Below, in pieces: positions 8,112 to 20,135 of a DNA stretch of 64,000 nucleotides. The stretch is from Streptomyces echinoruber. Its GTDB lineage: Bacteria; Actinomycetota; Actinomycetes; Streptomycetales; Streptomycetaceae. A program made the position numbers and the translations under genes. Each line of letters opens with the position of its first letter. Positions within the stretch are counted from its first letter, which is position 1. The stretch lies in assembly GCF_014651135.1 (NCBI RefSeq), contig NZ_BMWH01000003.1:388261-452260 (forward strand), written 5' to 3'. Under the pieces are notes generated by a model that was not told where the DNA came from, searched no databases, and saw nothing but the letters and a program-made list of their open reading frames with translations.

Positions 8112-8736
8112 ATGCGTATCTGCGTCTTCCTCTCCGCCGCCGGCCTCGACGACCTCCCACCCGTCACCCGGCCACCACCCCTCAACGACGGCGCAAGCGC
8201 CGGCCCCTCCTACGCGCCCCGCCCGGGAGTTCGCCGAACCGCTCGGCAGGGGCGGCCACACCCTGGTGTGGGGCGGGCTCCGACGCGGGGCTGATGAAGG
8301 TCGTCGCCGACGGGGTCGAGGAGGCGGGCGGGCAGTTGTGCGGGGTGTCGGTGGAGTTCCTGGCGCACAAGGTCCGCCCGGGGGTGGACGAGATGGTGAT
8401 CGCCAAGGATCTCGCCATGGGGGTGCCCCCACGCCGTTCAGGCAGTGGGGGAGGAAGAAGCCGCTGCTGGAGAAGGCCGACGCCGTGGTGATCATGGTCG
8501 GCGGGACGGGCACGCTGGACGAGGCCACCGAGATCCTGGAGCTGAAGAAGCACGGCCACACCGGCAAACCCGTCGTGCTGCTCAGCAGCGCCGGCTTCTA
8601 CGACGGTCTCAAGGAGCAGTTCCGGCGCATGGAGGACGAGGACTTCCTGCCCCGGCCGCCGGCCGACCTGATGTTCTTCGCGGAGGAACCGGCGGACGCG
8701 CCGGCCTACCTGGAGGAGAACCAGGGCGTGGGGTGA
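8112..8736 (+). pseudogene. Broken LOG-family (TIGR00730) gene
   Basis: Pieces of a LOG-type Rossmann protein (cytokinin-monophosphate phosphoribohydrolase family) are spread over three frames. MRICVFLSAAGLDD starts at 8112; PAREFAEPLGRGGHTLVWGG follows near 8217 in another frame; SDAGLMKVVADGVEEAGG continues near 8274 in a third; and after 8452 KKPLLEKADAVVIMVGGTG with TLDEATEILE returns to the second frame. The GGxGTxxE motif is intact in the last part. Two insertions (about 8148-8205 and 8417-8452) and at least one single-base change, an extra G in GGCGGGCTCC near 8272, account for this. TACGGT seven bases before the ATG suggests the old promoter remains. I treat it as a pseudogene; sequencing error is unlikely because both insertions are tens of bases long. 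Confidence 0.8.
8417..8452. repeat. G-rich palindromic insert inside the LOG pseudogene
   Basis: The segment TGGGGGTGCCCCCACGCC, then a short loop and GGCAGTGGGGG, interrupts the LOG reading frame between AKDLA and KKPLLEKAD. Its near-palindromic shape resembles short interspersed repeats often met in Streptomyces intergenic DNA. It is probably a small non-autonomous element; this is inference. Confidence 0.5.
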
Positions 8737-8806
8737 GCGCCGGGCGGCACCGGGCGGGCGCAGGGTGAGGATCTGGCGGCCGCCGGGTGGTGCGACCATG
8801 GCGGGC

Positions 8807-9496
8807 ATGGCTACACATGTGATCACCGGTGCGGGTTCCGGCATCGGCGCGGCCGTGGCCCGCCGCCTCCACGAGCGCGGGGACGACCTGGTGCTGCACG
8901 CGCGCGACGCGGCGCGCGCGAAGGAGCTGGCGGCCGCCTTCCCCGGGGCGCGCACCCTGGTCGGCGACCTGGCGGACCCGGACCGGCTCTCCTGGGCGTT
9001 CTCCCACCAGGCGCTCCCCGAACGCGTGGACGGCCTGCTCCACATCGCCGGGGTCGTCGACCTCGGCCCGGTGGGCGAGTTGAGCACCAAAACCTGGCAC
9101 CACCAGCTCAACGTCAACCTCGTCGCCCCCGCCGAGCTGACCCGTCTCTTCCTGCCCCAGCTGCGTGCCGCACGCGGCCACGTCCTCTTCGTCAACTCCG
9201 GCGCCGGCCTCAGCGCCCACGCCCAGTGGGCGGCGTACGCCGCCTCCAAGCACGGCCTCAAGGCCCTCGCCGACGCGCTGCGCCAGGAGGAGCACCCCCA
9301 TGGCGTCCGCGTCACCTCGATCTACCCCGGCCGCACCGCCAGCCCCATGCAGGCCAAGGTCCACCAGCAGGAGGGCAAGCCCTACGATCCCGCCCGGTGG
9401 ATCGACCCCGAGTCCGTCGCCACCACCGTCCTCATGGCCCTCGACCTGCCCCGGGACGCGGAGGTCCACGACCTGACGGTCCGGCCGGGGTGCTGA
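8807..9496 (+). CDS. Short-chain dehydrogenase/reductase
   Basis: A 229-residue classical SDR. Seen: the NAD(P)-binding TGAGSGIG at residues 7-14, the structural LHIAGVVDLG segment, LFVNSGAGL with the catalytic Ser, and YAASKHGLK with the Tyr-x3-Lys pair near residue 145. The reaction is an NAD(P)-dependent oxidation or reduction of an unknown carbonyl or alcohol. The ATG at 8807 (MATHVITGAG) is preferred; an ATG at 8798 would add three residues. The last codons and stop (CCGGGGTGCTGACC) are repeated three more times downstream in a 48-bp array. Confidence 0.9.
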   Translation: MATHVITGAGSGIGAAVARRLHERGDDLVLHARDAARAKELAAAFPGARTLVGDLADPDRLSWAFSHQALPERVDGLLHIAGVVDLGPVGELSTKTWHHQLNVNLVAPAELTRLFLPQLRAARGHVLFVNSGAGLSAHAQWAAYAASKHGLKALADALRQEEHPHGVRVTSIYPGRTASPMQAKVHQQEGKPYDPARWIDPESVATTVLMALDLPRDAEVHDLTVRPGC

Positions 9497-9632
9497 CCGG
9501 GCGGGACTCCGACCAGCCGGGGTGCTGACCGGGTGGGGCGTTGACCGGGCGGGACTCTGACCAGCCGGGGTGCTGACCGGGTGGGGCGTTGACCGGGCGG
9601 GACTCTGACCAGCCGGGGTGCTGACCGGGCGG
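9483..9632. repeat. 48-bp tandem repeat spanning the SDR stop codon
   Basis: A unit containing GCGGGACTCTGACCAGCCGG and GGGGTGCTGACC recurs with exact period 48: GCGGGACTC starts at 9501, 9549 and 9597. The first GGGGTGCTGACC is the coding end of the SDR gene. The array fills the region to about 9632; the rest, up to the promoter at 9712, holds no gene. Confidence 0.9.
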
Positions 9633-9711
9633 GGCCGCAGCCGGCTCCACCGGCCGCCGCCCCGACTCCGCCGACCCCGCCGGTCCCGCAACCGGCGCGC
9701 CGGCGCAGGCT

Positions 9712-9717
9712 TAGGCT
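9712..9717 (+). promoter_or_regulatory. -10 box, leaderless type
   Basis: TAGGCT ends six bases before the GTG start at 9724. Confidence 0.5.
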
Positions 9718-9723
9718 TCCGGG

Positions 9724-10731
9724 GTGAGCGAAAACAGCGAGTTCAGCTTCGGTGCCGCCACCGGCGTCGGCTCCCTGCCCGGCGACGACGTCCGGGAGGC
9801 CGTCAAGACCGTCACCGGCACCTTCGAGGACTTCCCGTTCCTGCCCGAGCTGCCCGCGCGGGGACCCGGCGCCGACATGATCGGCCGGACCGCGGGGATG
9901 CTCGTCGAGCTGTACGCGCGCGTGGAGCCCAGCGGCTGGCGCGTCGGTGACCGGCCCGGTCGGGACAGCCGGCGGGCCCGGTCCTGGCTGGGCGAGGACC
10001 TGGACGCGCTGGAGGAGTTCACGCAGGAGTACGAGGGGCCCCTGAAGGTGCAGGCGGTCGGGCCGTGGACGCTCGCCGCCCACCTGGAGCTGAAGAACGG
10101 CGAGGCGTTCCTCTCCGACGCCGGCGCCTGCCGGGACCTGGCCGCCTCCCTCGCCGAGGGGCTGCGCCTGCACCTGGCGGAGGTGCGACGGCGCGTCCCC
10201 GGCGCCCGGCTGGTGCTCCAGCTCGACGAGCCGTCGCTGACCGCGGTGCTGGAGGGGCGCGTGAAGACCGCCAGCGGCTACCGCACCCACCGCGCCGTGG
10301 ACCGGCAGGTCGTCGAGGCGACGCTGCGCGACGTCGTGGGCGCGCACGGCGCCGGGCCGGTCGTGGTGCACTCCTGCGCCCCCGGCGTCCCGTTCGCGCT
10401 GCTGCGCCGGGCCGGTGCCGCCGCCGTCTCCTTCGACGCTTCGCTGCTCACCGAGCGTGACGACGAGGCGATCGGGGAAGCCGTGGAAGGGGGCACCCGG
10501 CTGTTCACCGGTGTCGTGCCGGGCACGGACACCGCGTTGTCAGACCCTGCCGGTAGCGTCATGGGTGTCAGAACGCTGTGGCGCAGGCTGGGGCTGCGAC
10601 CCGGGCTTCTTCCGGACGCGGTCACCGTCACCCCGGCGTGCGGGCTCGCGGGGGCCACCCCGCAGTACGCGCGCCGGGCGCTGGCCCACTGCGTCCGGGC
10701 GGCGAGGTCCCTCGCGGACAACCCAGAGTAA
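9724..10731 (+). CDS. MetE-like (cobalamin-independent methionine synthase C-domain) protein
   Basis: A 335-residue UROD/MetE-like TIM-barrel protein, annotated in streptomycetes as a vitamin B12-independent methionine synthase. Seen: ATGVGSLPGDD at the start (the conserved T-x-x-G-S-x-P), VQAVGPWTLAAHLELKNGE, LQLDEPS near residue 170, VVVHSCAPGVPFALL and a C-terminal TPACGLAGATPQYARRAL with the HxC...C-type zinc Cys. It is less than half the length of full MetE, so true methionine synthesis is uncertain. A GTG start six bases after TAGGCT suggests leaderless translation. ligA follows after 15 bp, with GGGAGG between, so the two form an operon. Confidence 0.85.
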   Translation: MSENSEFSFGAATGVGSLPGDDVREAVKTVTGTFEDFPFLPELPARGPGADMIGRTAGMLVELYARVEPSGWRVGDRPGRDSRRARSWLGEDLDALEEFTQEYEGPLKVQAVGPWTLAAHLELKNGEAFLSDAGACRDLAASLAEGLRLHLAEVRRRVPGARLVLQLDEPSLTAVLEGRVKTASGYRTHRAVDRQVVEATLRDVVGAHGAGPVVVHSCAPGVPFALLRRAGAAAVSFDASLLTERDDEAIGEAVEGGTRLFTGVVPGTDTALSDPAGSVMGVRTLWRRLGLRPGLLPDAVTVTPACGLAGATPQYARRALAHCVRAARSLADNPE

Positions 10732-12939
<2,208 letters not shown>

Positions 12940-13198
12940 CGGTTGAAGGCCACCCGATCGGCGCATATCAGATGCATACGGGTGGCTCGGGCGCATTCGG
13001 GCAACCGCTTGCGACCGCTGCCCGTGCGAGCCGTCCGCGGCCTACTGTTGAGGGGTGCGCCTGCCGTGCCCAGCTGCGGTTGGGGCATCCCCGTGCCGCC
13101 GAGGAGCACGGGGACGGGTTCTTCGACGCGGAGCCGCTGATGGTTGTCGGGCAACGGGCCGCGTGGCGTGGGCACCGCCGGCCGTGAGAGGGACGGGA
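12940..13198. other. Gap between ligA and rmdB
   Basis: TACTGT at 13043-13048 sits six bases before a GTG at 13055 that is in frame with rmdB, so transcription probably starts here. Codon third positions of 13055-13198 in that frame are poor, so the GTG is not taken as the protein start. A different frame (about 13056-13187) has strikingly good third positions and ends at TGA 13187, but lacks a start near the promoter; it may be a remnant or a short unrecognised gene. Confidence 0.4.
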
Positions 13199-15508
13199 AT
13201 GGAACCGACCGAGAGCGCCGCCCCGGACGCCCGGCTGCGCCCGCGCCGCCGCACGGGCGCGGGACGGGGCAGCCGGTGGACGGTGCGCCCCGCGCAGCGC
13301 CCGGACGCCCGGGGACGCACCGCCGCGCAGCACCCCGTGACGGAGCGCCACGCCCCCGCGCGGGTCACCGCCGGACACACCGCGCCCCCGCCCGCCGCGG
13401 TGCCCGCGCCGCCCACCGCGGCGGCCGGACTGCCGGACGCGGAGCACGGGCGGCACCCGTCCCGGCCGGCGCTGCCCGCGGCCGTCGTCGCCGCGGCCGG
13501 CCTCGCGCTGGGCGCGGGCTTCTACCGGGCCGTCACCGGCGACCACGCCCTCTTCCCGTCCGGCGCCACCGGCTGGTCGCTGGCCGTGCTGACCGGCGTG
13601 ATCGTCGGCCACCTCGTCATGCTCGGCCGCTCCCGCTGGTGGGGCGGCACCGGCTCGGGCGCCGCCCTCACCCTGGCCGTGCTGCTGCTGTACGGCTGGC
13701 TGCCCGCCGGCCTGGTCAGCCTCACCGTCGTCGTCCTGGTCGGCATCGCCCGCCGCCACCGCTGGCGCCAGGGCGTGCTGCACGGCGCGGTGGACGTCCT
13801 CGGCATCGGTGCCGGCGCGCTGGTGCTGGCCGCCGTGGAGCGCGTACCGACCGTCGAGCGGCCCTGGGACCCGCACACCTGGAGCCCGTACACCGCGCCC
13901 GAGGTGGCCCTCGTCGCCGTCGCCTACCTGGCGGTGACCCGTGCCCTGCAGTGGTACCTGCACACCCCGCGCCCCGGCGGCCTGCCCACCGTGGCCCGCA
14001 CTGCCCTGGTCAGGCACGGCCTGGTCGCCATCGCGCTGCTCGGCATCGCGCCGCTGGTGTGCGTGGTGGCGGTGGCCGAGCCGGTCCTGCTGCCGCTGTT
14101 CGCCATCCCGCTGATCGCCCTCGACTCCACCCTGTGGATCGCCCGCGCCCGGGCCGAGGAGCAGTTGCGCGACCCGCTCACCGGCCTGCCCAACCGGCAG
14201 TGGCTGCTGGAGCGCATCTGGACCGCCCTGGACGACGCCGAGCGCATCGGCGCCCGTGCCGCGCTCGTGCTGATCGACCTCGACCGCTTCCGGTCCGTCA
14301 ACGACACCCTCGGGCACCTGGCCGGCGACCGGCTGCTGCTGCAGGTCGCCGACCGGCTGCGGGCGGCGCTGCCGCGCGGCGCGGAGACCGCGCGGCTGGG
14401 CGGCGACGAGTTCGCGGTGTTACTGCCGGTCGCCGATTCCACCACGTCCGCCACCCGCATCGCCCGCTCCCTGGTGTCCGCGCTGGGCTCCCCCCTGAAC
14501 CTCGACGGCCTCACCCTCGTCCTGGAGGCCAGCGCCGGCGTCGCCGTCTTCCCCGACCACGCCCTGGACGCCGAGGGGCTGCTGCGCCGCGCGGACGTGG
14601 CGATGTACCAGGCCAAGCGGGACCGCACCGGCGTGGAGGTGTACGAGTCCAAGCGGGACTCCAACACCCCCGACCGGCTCGGCCTGCTGGGCGACCTGCG
14701 CCGGGCGCTGGACGCGCACGAGGTGCAGCTGCACTACCAGCCCAAGGTCCGCTTCGACGGCCAGGTCGCCGGCCTGGAGGCGCTGGTGCGCTGGGTGCAC
14801 CCGGAGCGCGGGAAGGTGCCGCCGGACGAGTTCATAGCGATCGCCGAGTCCTCCGGGCTGATGCCGCACCTGACCGAGTACGTCCTGGAGACGGCGCTCG
14901 CCCAGGTCGCCGCGTGGCGCGCGCAGGGGCTGCAGGTCCCTGTCGCCGTCAACGTCTCCCCGCGCGACGTGCACACCCCCGGCTTCGCCGGCTCCGTCGC
15001 CGCCCGCCTGGCCCGGCACGGCGTCCCGGCCGGCGCGCTCCAGCTCGAGATCACCGAGCACGTCCTGCTGGAGGACCCGCAGCGCGCCGCCGACACCCTG
15101 CACGCCCTCACCGGCCACGGCGTGAAGATGTCCCTCGACGACTTCGGCACCGGCTACTCCTCGCTGGTGCACCTGCGCCGGCTCCCGGTGAGCGAGCTGA
15201 AGATCGACCGCTCCTTCGTGGCCCGCCTTGCCGTCGACACCGAGGACGCCGAGATCGTGCGCTGCACGGTCGACCTCGCCCACTCCCTCGGCCTGCTCGT
15301 GGTCGCCGAGGGCGTCGAGGACGACGAGACCTGGGAGCGCCTGCGCGACCTGGGCTGCGACGCCGTCCAGGGCTGGCTCGTGGCCGCCGCCATGCCCGCC
15401 GACGAGACCACCGCCTGGCTGCGCGCCCGCGGCTCGCGCGGCTGGCAGCGCCCGGCGGCGGCCCTGCCGGCGGCCACGACGTCGGACGACCCGGGCCGGG
15501 TCGGATAG
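13199..15508 (+). CDS. rmdB: Membrane GGDEF-EAL protein, RmdB-like c-di-GMP enzyme
   Basis: A 769-residue c-di-GMP turnover protein matching SCO5495 (RmdB) in position and layout. An Ala/Pro/Arg-rich cytoplasmic tail (residues 1-95) precedes several membrane segments (about 95-320: [62 protein letters not shown]). The GGDEF domain has [13 protein letters not shown] and intact RLGGDEF near residue 401. The EAL domain has [11 protein letters not shown] near 527, [24 protein letters not shown] and [11 protein letters not shown]. With both motifs intact it could be bifunctional; in S. coelicolor RmdB acts as a phosphodiesterase. The ATG at 13199 follows GAGAGGGA. It follows ligA in the same direction. 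Confidence 0.88.
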   Translation: MEPTESAAPDARLRPRRRTGAGRGSRWTVRPAQRPDARGRTAAQHPVTERHAPARVTAGHTAPPPAAVPAPPTAAAGLPDAEHGRHPSRPALPAAVVAAAGLALGAGFYRAVTGDHALFPSGATGWSLAVLTGVIVGHLVMLGRSRWWGGTGSGAALTLAVLLLYGWLPAGLVSLTVVVLVGIARRHRWRQGVLHGAVDVLGIGAGALVLAAVERVPTVERPWDPHTWSPYTAPEVALVAVAYLAVTRALQWYLHTPRPGGLPTVARTALVRHGLVAIALLGIAPLVCVVAVAEPVLLPLFAIPLIALDSTLWIARARAEEQLRDPLTGLPNRQWLLERIWTALDDAERIGARAALVLIDLDRFRSVNDTLGHLAGDRLLLQVADRLRAALPRGAETARLGGDEFAVLLPVADSTTSATRIARSLVSALGSPLNLDGLTLVLEASAGVAVFPDHALDAEGLLRRADVAMYQAKRDRTGVEVYESKRDSNTPDRLGLLGDLRRALDAHEVQLHYQPKVRFDGQVAGLEALVRWVHPERGKVPPDEFIAIAESSGLMPHLTEYVLETALAQVAAWRAQGLQVPVAVNVSPRDVHTPGFAGSVAARLARHGVPAGALQLEITEHVLLEDPQRAADTLHALTGHGVKMSLDDFGTGYSSLVHLRRLPVSELKIDRSFVARLAVDTEDAEIVRCTVDLAHSLGLLVVAEGVEDDETWERLRDLGCDAVQGWLVAAAMPADETTAWLRARGSRGWQRPAAALPAATTSDDPGRVG

Positions 15509-15731
15509 CGCACGGGCGTCCGTCCGCCCCGCCGTCCGCCCGCCGCCGTCGAAACTGCTCGCCGACCGCGGCGCCCGCGCAGGAGCGTTTGCACAGTGGC
15601 GCCTACGCAGGGGCGCCGTCCACGGTGCGGGCGGCCGGGGCCCGGGAGCGGGCAAACCGTTTCACGGCCACCGGGCCCCGCCCCCTAGGATTGGGCCCAA
15701 ACCACACACACTCACCCCAGAGGATCGCTGC
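15509..15731. promoter_or_regulatory. gatC promoter region
   Basis: TAGGAT at 15686-15691 is a good -10, giving a leader of about 33 bases to the gatC ATG with AGAGGA as ribosome site. The -35 is unclear; TTTCAC near 15659 is one candidate but lies slightly far. No gene is seen in the rest of the gap. Confidence 0.5.
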
Positions 15732-16028
15732 ATGCCTGGCATCACGCGCGAGGAGGTCGCCCACCTCGCCCGGCTGGCGCGTCTGGAGCTGAAGCCCGAA
15801 GAGCTCGACCACTTCGCAGGCCAGCTGGACGACATCATCGGCGCGGTGGCCCGCGTCAGTGAGGTCGCCGACCAAGACGTCCCGCCGACCTCCCACCCGC
15901 TGCCGCTGACGAACGTCATGCGCGCGGACGAGGTCCGTCCGTCGCTCACCCCCGAGCAGGCGCTCTCCGGCGCCCCGGCCCAGGAGCAGCAGCGTTTCAA
16001 GGTGCCGCAGATCCTGGGGGAGGAGTAG
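15732..16028 (+). CDS. gatC: Glu-tRNA(Gln)/Asp-tRNA(Asn) amidotransferase subunit C
   Basis: The 98-residue small subunit of the GatCAB complex, which turns misacylated Glu-tRNA(Gln) or Asp-tRNA(Asn) into the correct amide. Seen: [21 protein letters not shown] with [12 protein letters not shown], a helical start, and the C-terminal LRxD-like segment [22 protein letters not shown], which wraps around GatA. The ATG is preceded by AGAGGA. First gene of the gatC-gatA-small ORF-gatB operon; gatA begins six bases after its stop. Confidence 0.97.
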   Translation: MPGITREEVAHLARLARLELKPEELDHFAGQLDDIIGAVARVSEVADQDVPPTSHPLPLTNVMRADEVRPSLTPEQALSGAPAQEQQRFKVPQILGEE

Positions 16029-16034
16029 CCCGCC

Positions 16035-17533
<1,499 letters not shown>

Positions 17534-17537
<4 letters not shown>

Positions 17538-17773
17538 GTGCACTGTCCAAGGCCAAGGGCTTCAAGAAGTCCAAGTCCGGTACGTACCTGTCCATGGCCG
17601 CCACCGCGTTCGGCGCGTTCGGTGCCGTCAAGCAGATCAAGAAGGCGCGCGCCGAGCAGGACACGCTGCGGCTGATCGACGCCGTGGTGACCGCCGCCGG
17701 CATCGTCACCGGCCTCGCCGTCCTGTACCGCGAGCTGAAGCGGCTGGACGACGACGACGTCCTGCTGGGCTGA
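17534..17773 (+). CDS. Small conserved protein inside the gat operon
   Basis: A 79-residue protein starting GTG at 17534 in a GTGA overlap with the gatA stop and ending 15 bp before gatB, so it is translationally coupled on both sides. It begins with a basic stretch ([19 protein letters not shown]), has a weakly hydrophobic middle ([14 protein letters not shown], then [16 protein letters not shown]) and an acidic end [11 protein letters not shown]. Not recognised as a known family; the same small gene occupies this slot in S. coelicolor, as far as I recall. A role linked to tRNA amidation is possible only by position. Confidence 0.8.
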
Positions 17774-17788
17774 GAGGGAAGTTTCACC

Positions 17789-19303
17789 GTGACCACCACG
17801 ACCGACCTGGTGCCGTACGAGGACGCGCTGGCGTCGTACGACCCCGTCATGGGCCTCGAGGTCCATGTCGAACTCGGCACCAAGACCAAGATGTTCTGCG
17901 GCTGTTCGACGGCGCTGGGCGCCGAGCCGAACACCCAGACCTGCCCCGTCTGCCTCGGCCTGCCCGGCGCGCTCCCGGTCGTCAACGCCACCGGCGTCGA
18001 GTCCGCCGTCAAGATCGGCCTCGCGCTCAACTGCGAGATCGCCGAGTGGTGCCGCTTCGCCCGGAAGAACTACTTCTATCCGGACATGCCGAAGAACTTC
18101 CAGACCTCCCAGTACGACGAGCCGATCGCCTTCAACGGCTACCTCGACGTGCAGCTGGAGGACGGCGAGGTCTTCCGCGTGGAGATCGAGCGCGCCCACA
18201 TGGAGGAGGACACCGGCAAGTCCACGCACGTCGGCGGCGCCACCGGCCGCATCCACGGCGCCTCCCACTCCCTGCTGGACTACAACCGCGCCGGCATCCC
18301 GCTCATCGAGATCGTCACCAAGCCGATCGTCGGCGCCGGCGAGCGCGCCCCCGAGGTGGCCAAGGCGTACGTCCGCGAGCTGCGCGAGGTCATCCGGGCG
18401 CTCGGCGTGTCCGAGGCCCGCATGGAGATGGGCCAGATGCGCTGCGACGTGAACCTGTCGCTGATGCCCAAGGGCTCCGGCACGTTCGGCACGCGCTCGG
18501 AGACGAAGAACGTCAACTCGCTGCGCTCCGTGGAACGCGCGGTGCGCTACGAGATCCAGCGCCACGCCGCGGTGCTCGACGGCGGCGGCACGGTGGTGCA
18601 GGAGACCCGGCACTTCCACGAGGACACGGGCACGACCACCTCGGGCCGTACCAAGGAGGAGGCCGAGGACTACCGGTACTTCCCCGAGCCGGACCTGGTG
18701 CCGGTGGCGCCCTCCCGCGAGTGGGTCGAGAAGCTGCGCGCCGCCCTGCCCGAGCTGCCGCTGGTGCGCCGCAACCGGCTGCGCGAGGAGTGGGGGATCT
18801 CCGCCACCGACATGCAGGCGATCCTCAACGCCGGCGCGCTGGAGCCGATCGTCGCCACGATCGACGCCGGCGCCGACCCGGCCGCCGCCCGCAAGTGGTG
18901 GATGGGCGAGCTGGCGCGGCACGCCAACGAGTCCGGCAAGGCCCTCGACGAGCTGGCGATCACCCCGCGGCAGGTCGCGCGGGTGACGGAGCTGGTGGCC
19001 GCCGGCGATCTGAACGACAAGCTGGCCCGCCAGGTCATCGAGGGGGTGCTCGCGGGCGAGGGCGACCCCGACCAGGTCGTCGAGAAGCGCGGCCTGAAGG
19101 TCGTCTCCGACGAGGGCGCGCTGTCGGCGGCCGTCGACGAGGCCATCGCCGGCAACCCGGCCGTCGCCGACAAGATCCGCGGCGGCAAGGTGGCCGCGGT
19201 CGGCGCCCTGGTCGGCGCGGTCATGAAGGCCACCCGGGGCCAGGCCGACGCGGCCCGCGTCAAGGAGCTCATCCTGGAGAAGCTGGGCGTCGGCGAGGGC
19301 TGA
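17789..19303 (+). CDS. gatB: Glu-tRNA(Gln) amidotransferase subunit B
   Basis: The 504-residue tRNA-binding and kinase subunit of GatCAB, which phosphorylates the Glu/Asp side chain before amidation. Seen: [21 protein letters not shown] at residues 18-38, the Cys set FCGCSTALG...[42 protein letters not shown] and [13 protein letters not shown]. The C-terminal helical and YqeY-like tail starts near residue 310. GTG start with a GAGAGGGAAG ribosome site. Last gene of the operon, followed by a strong terminator. Confidence 0.97.
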   Translation: MTTTTDLVPYEDALASYDPVMGLEVHVELGTKTKMFCGCSTALGAEPNTQTCPVCLGLPGALPVVNATGVESAVKIGLALNCEIAEWCRFARKNYFYPDMPKNFQTSQYDEPIAFNGYLDVQLEDGEVFRVEIERAHMEEDTGKSTHVGGATGRIHGASHSLLDYNRAGIPLIEIVTKPIVGAGERAPEVAKAYVRELREVIRALGVSEARMEMGQMRCDVNLSLMPKGSGTFGTRSETKNVNSLRSVERAVRYEIQRHAAVLDGGGTVVQETRHFHEDTGTTTSGRTKEEAEDYRYFPEPDLVPVAPSREWVEKLRAALPELPLVRRNRLREEWGISATDMQAILNAGALEPIVATIDAGADPAAARKWWMGELARHANESGKALDELAITPRQVARVTELVAAGDLNDKLARQVIEGVLAGEGDPDQVVEKRGLKVVSDEGALSAAVDEAIAGNPAVADKIRGGKVAAVGALVGAVMKATRGQADAARVKELILEKLGVGEG

Positions 19304-19327
19304 GCGGGGCCGCGCGGGACAGCGGCA

Positions 19328-19366
19328 CCGGATGCGGGGCGGGCCGGAGGTCCGCCCCGCATCCGG
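19328..19366 (+). terminator. Terminator after gatB
   Basis: Perfect 15-bp arms CCGGATGCGGGGCGG and CCGCCCCGCATCCGG with a 9-base loop, followed by TTT. Closes the gat operon. Confidence 0.85.
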
Positions 19367-19399
19367 TTTCCCCGGCGGGACGCGCTACGCTCCCGCGGC

Positions 19400-19828
19400 A
19401 TGAACGGACGCGCTGATTCCGACACCCGCCCCGGCAAGACCGAGTCGGCGCAGGACGTGGCGGCGGCCGGCCCGACGGAGGCCGGCCAGGACCCCGCACC
19501 CGAGAAAGCCGAGGAGGCCGGCACACCCGGCGGGTTCGACGCGCCCGACGAGCCCGACAAGCCCGACGAGGGGGAGGTCCACGAGGCCGCCCGGCGGGCC
19601 CGGTGGACGGCGGCCGGGTCCGGGGGCCTGCTCACCCTCGCGGGGCTCTGCGCGGCCCTGCTGCGCCTCACCGGCGCCGCGCCCGCCGTCGCCCCGGCCG
19701 CCTACGCCACCGGGGCCGCCGTCTGCGCGCTCGCCACCGTCCTCGGCTTCCGGGGCCGCACCCGGCGGGCGCTGTGGCTGCTGATCGCCGGGGTGATGGT
19801 GATGGCCGTCGGCGACCAGTTCGACTGA
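19400..19828 (+). CDS. Membrane protein with acidic Pro-rich N-terminus
   Basis: A 142-residue protein. Residues 1-65 are hydrophilic and rich in Asp, Glu, Pro and Ala (FDAPDEPDKPDEGEVHEAA). Three hydrophobic segments follow (GGLLTLAGLCAALLRL, AVAPAAYATGAAVCALATVL and LWLLIAGVMVMAVGDQF). Family not recognised. TACGCT eight bases before the ATG suggests a nearly leaderless transcript. It stands alone after the gat terminator. Confidence 0.75.
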   Translation: MNGRADSDTRPGKTESAQDVAAAGPTEAGQDPAPEKAEEAGTPGGFDAPDEPDKPDEGEVHEAARRARWTAAGSGGLLTLAGLCAALLRLTGAAPAVAPAAYATGAAVCALATVLGFRGRTRRALWLLIAGVMVMAVGDQFD

Positions 19829-20135
19829 GACGGCACGGCGGTACGGCGGTATGGCGGTATGGCGACACGGTGGAGCCGGTACGGCGGGAGGCGGCGAGAA
19901 GTTCCCGGGGCGCGGCCGCACTGCTGTGAAAGGTGCCACCGGAGGCGACAGAGTTCACGGAATTGTCCTGTGAGCCGCCTCCCACTCCTGTGAAGAAGGC
20001 CACGAACCCGACAAACGATCACCACCTCCTGCAAGAGTGTCTCCGCATTGCTCATGCACTCTTTGCGGGCCGTTCATTTCATGAACGACTGTTCCCGGCC
20101 AAAGATCCACACATCGTCACTCTGGGAGCACGTTC
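19829..20135. other. Upstream region of the MMPL gene with repeats and a dyad
   Basis: No gene seen. 19837-19870 has short repeats of GGCGGTATGG type. Further on, the GC content drops, and CGTTCAT-TTC-ATGAACG at 20071-20087 is a perfect 7-bp dyad, 49 bases before the MMPL start. It is a likely operator for a transcription factor not encoded next door. Confidence 0.5.
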
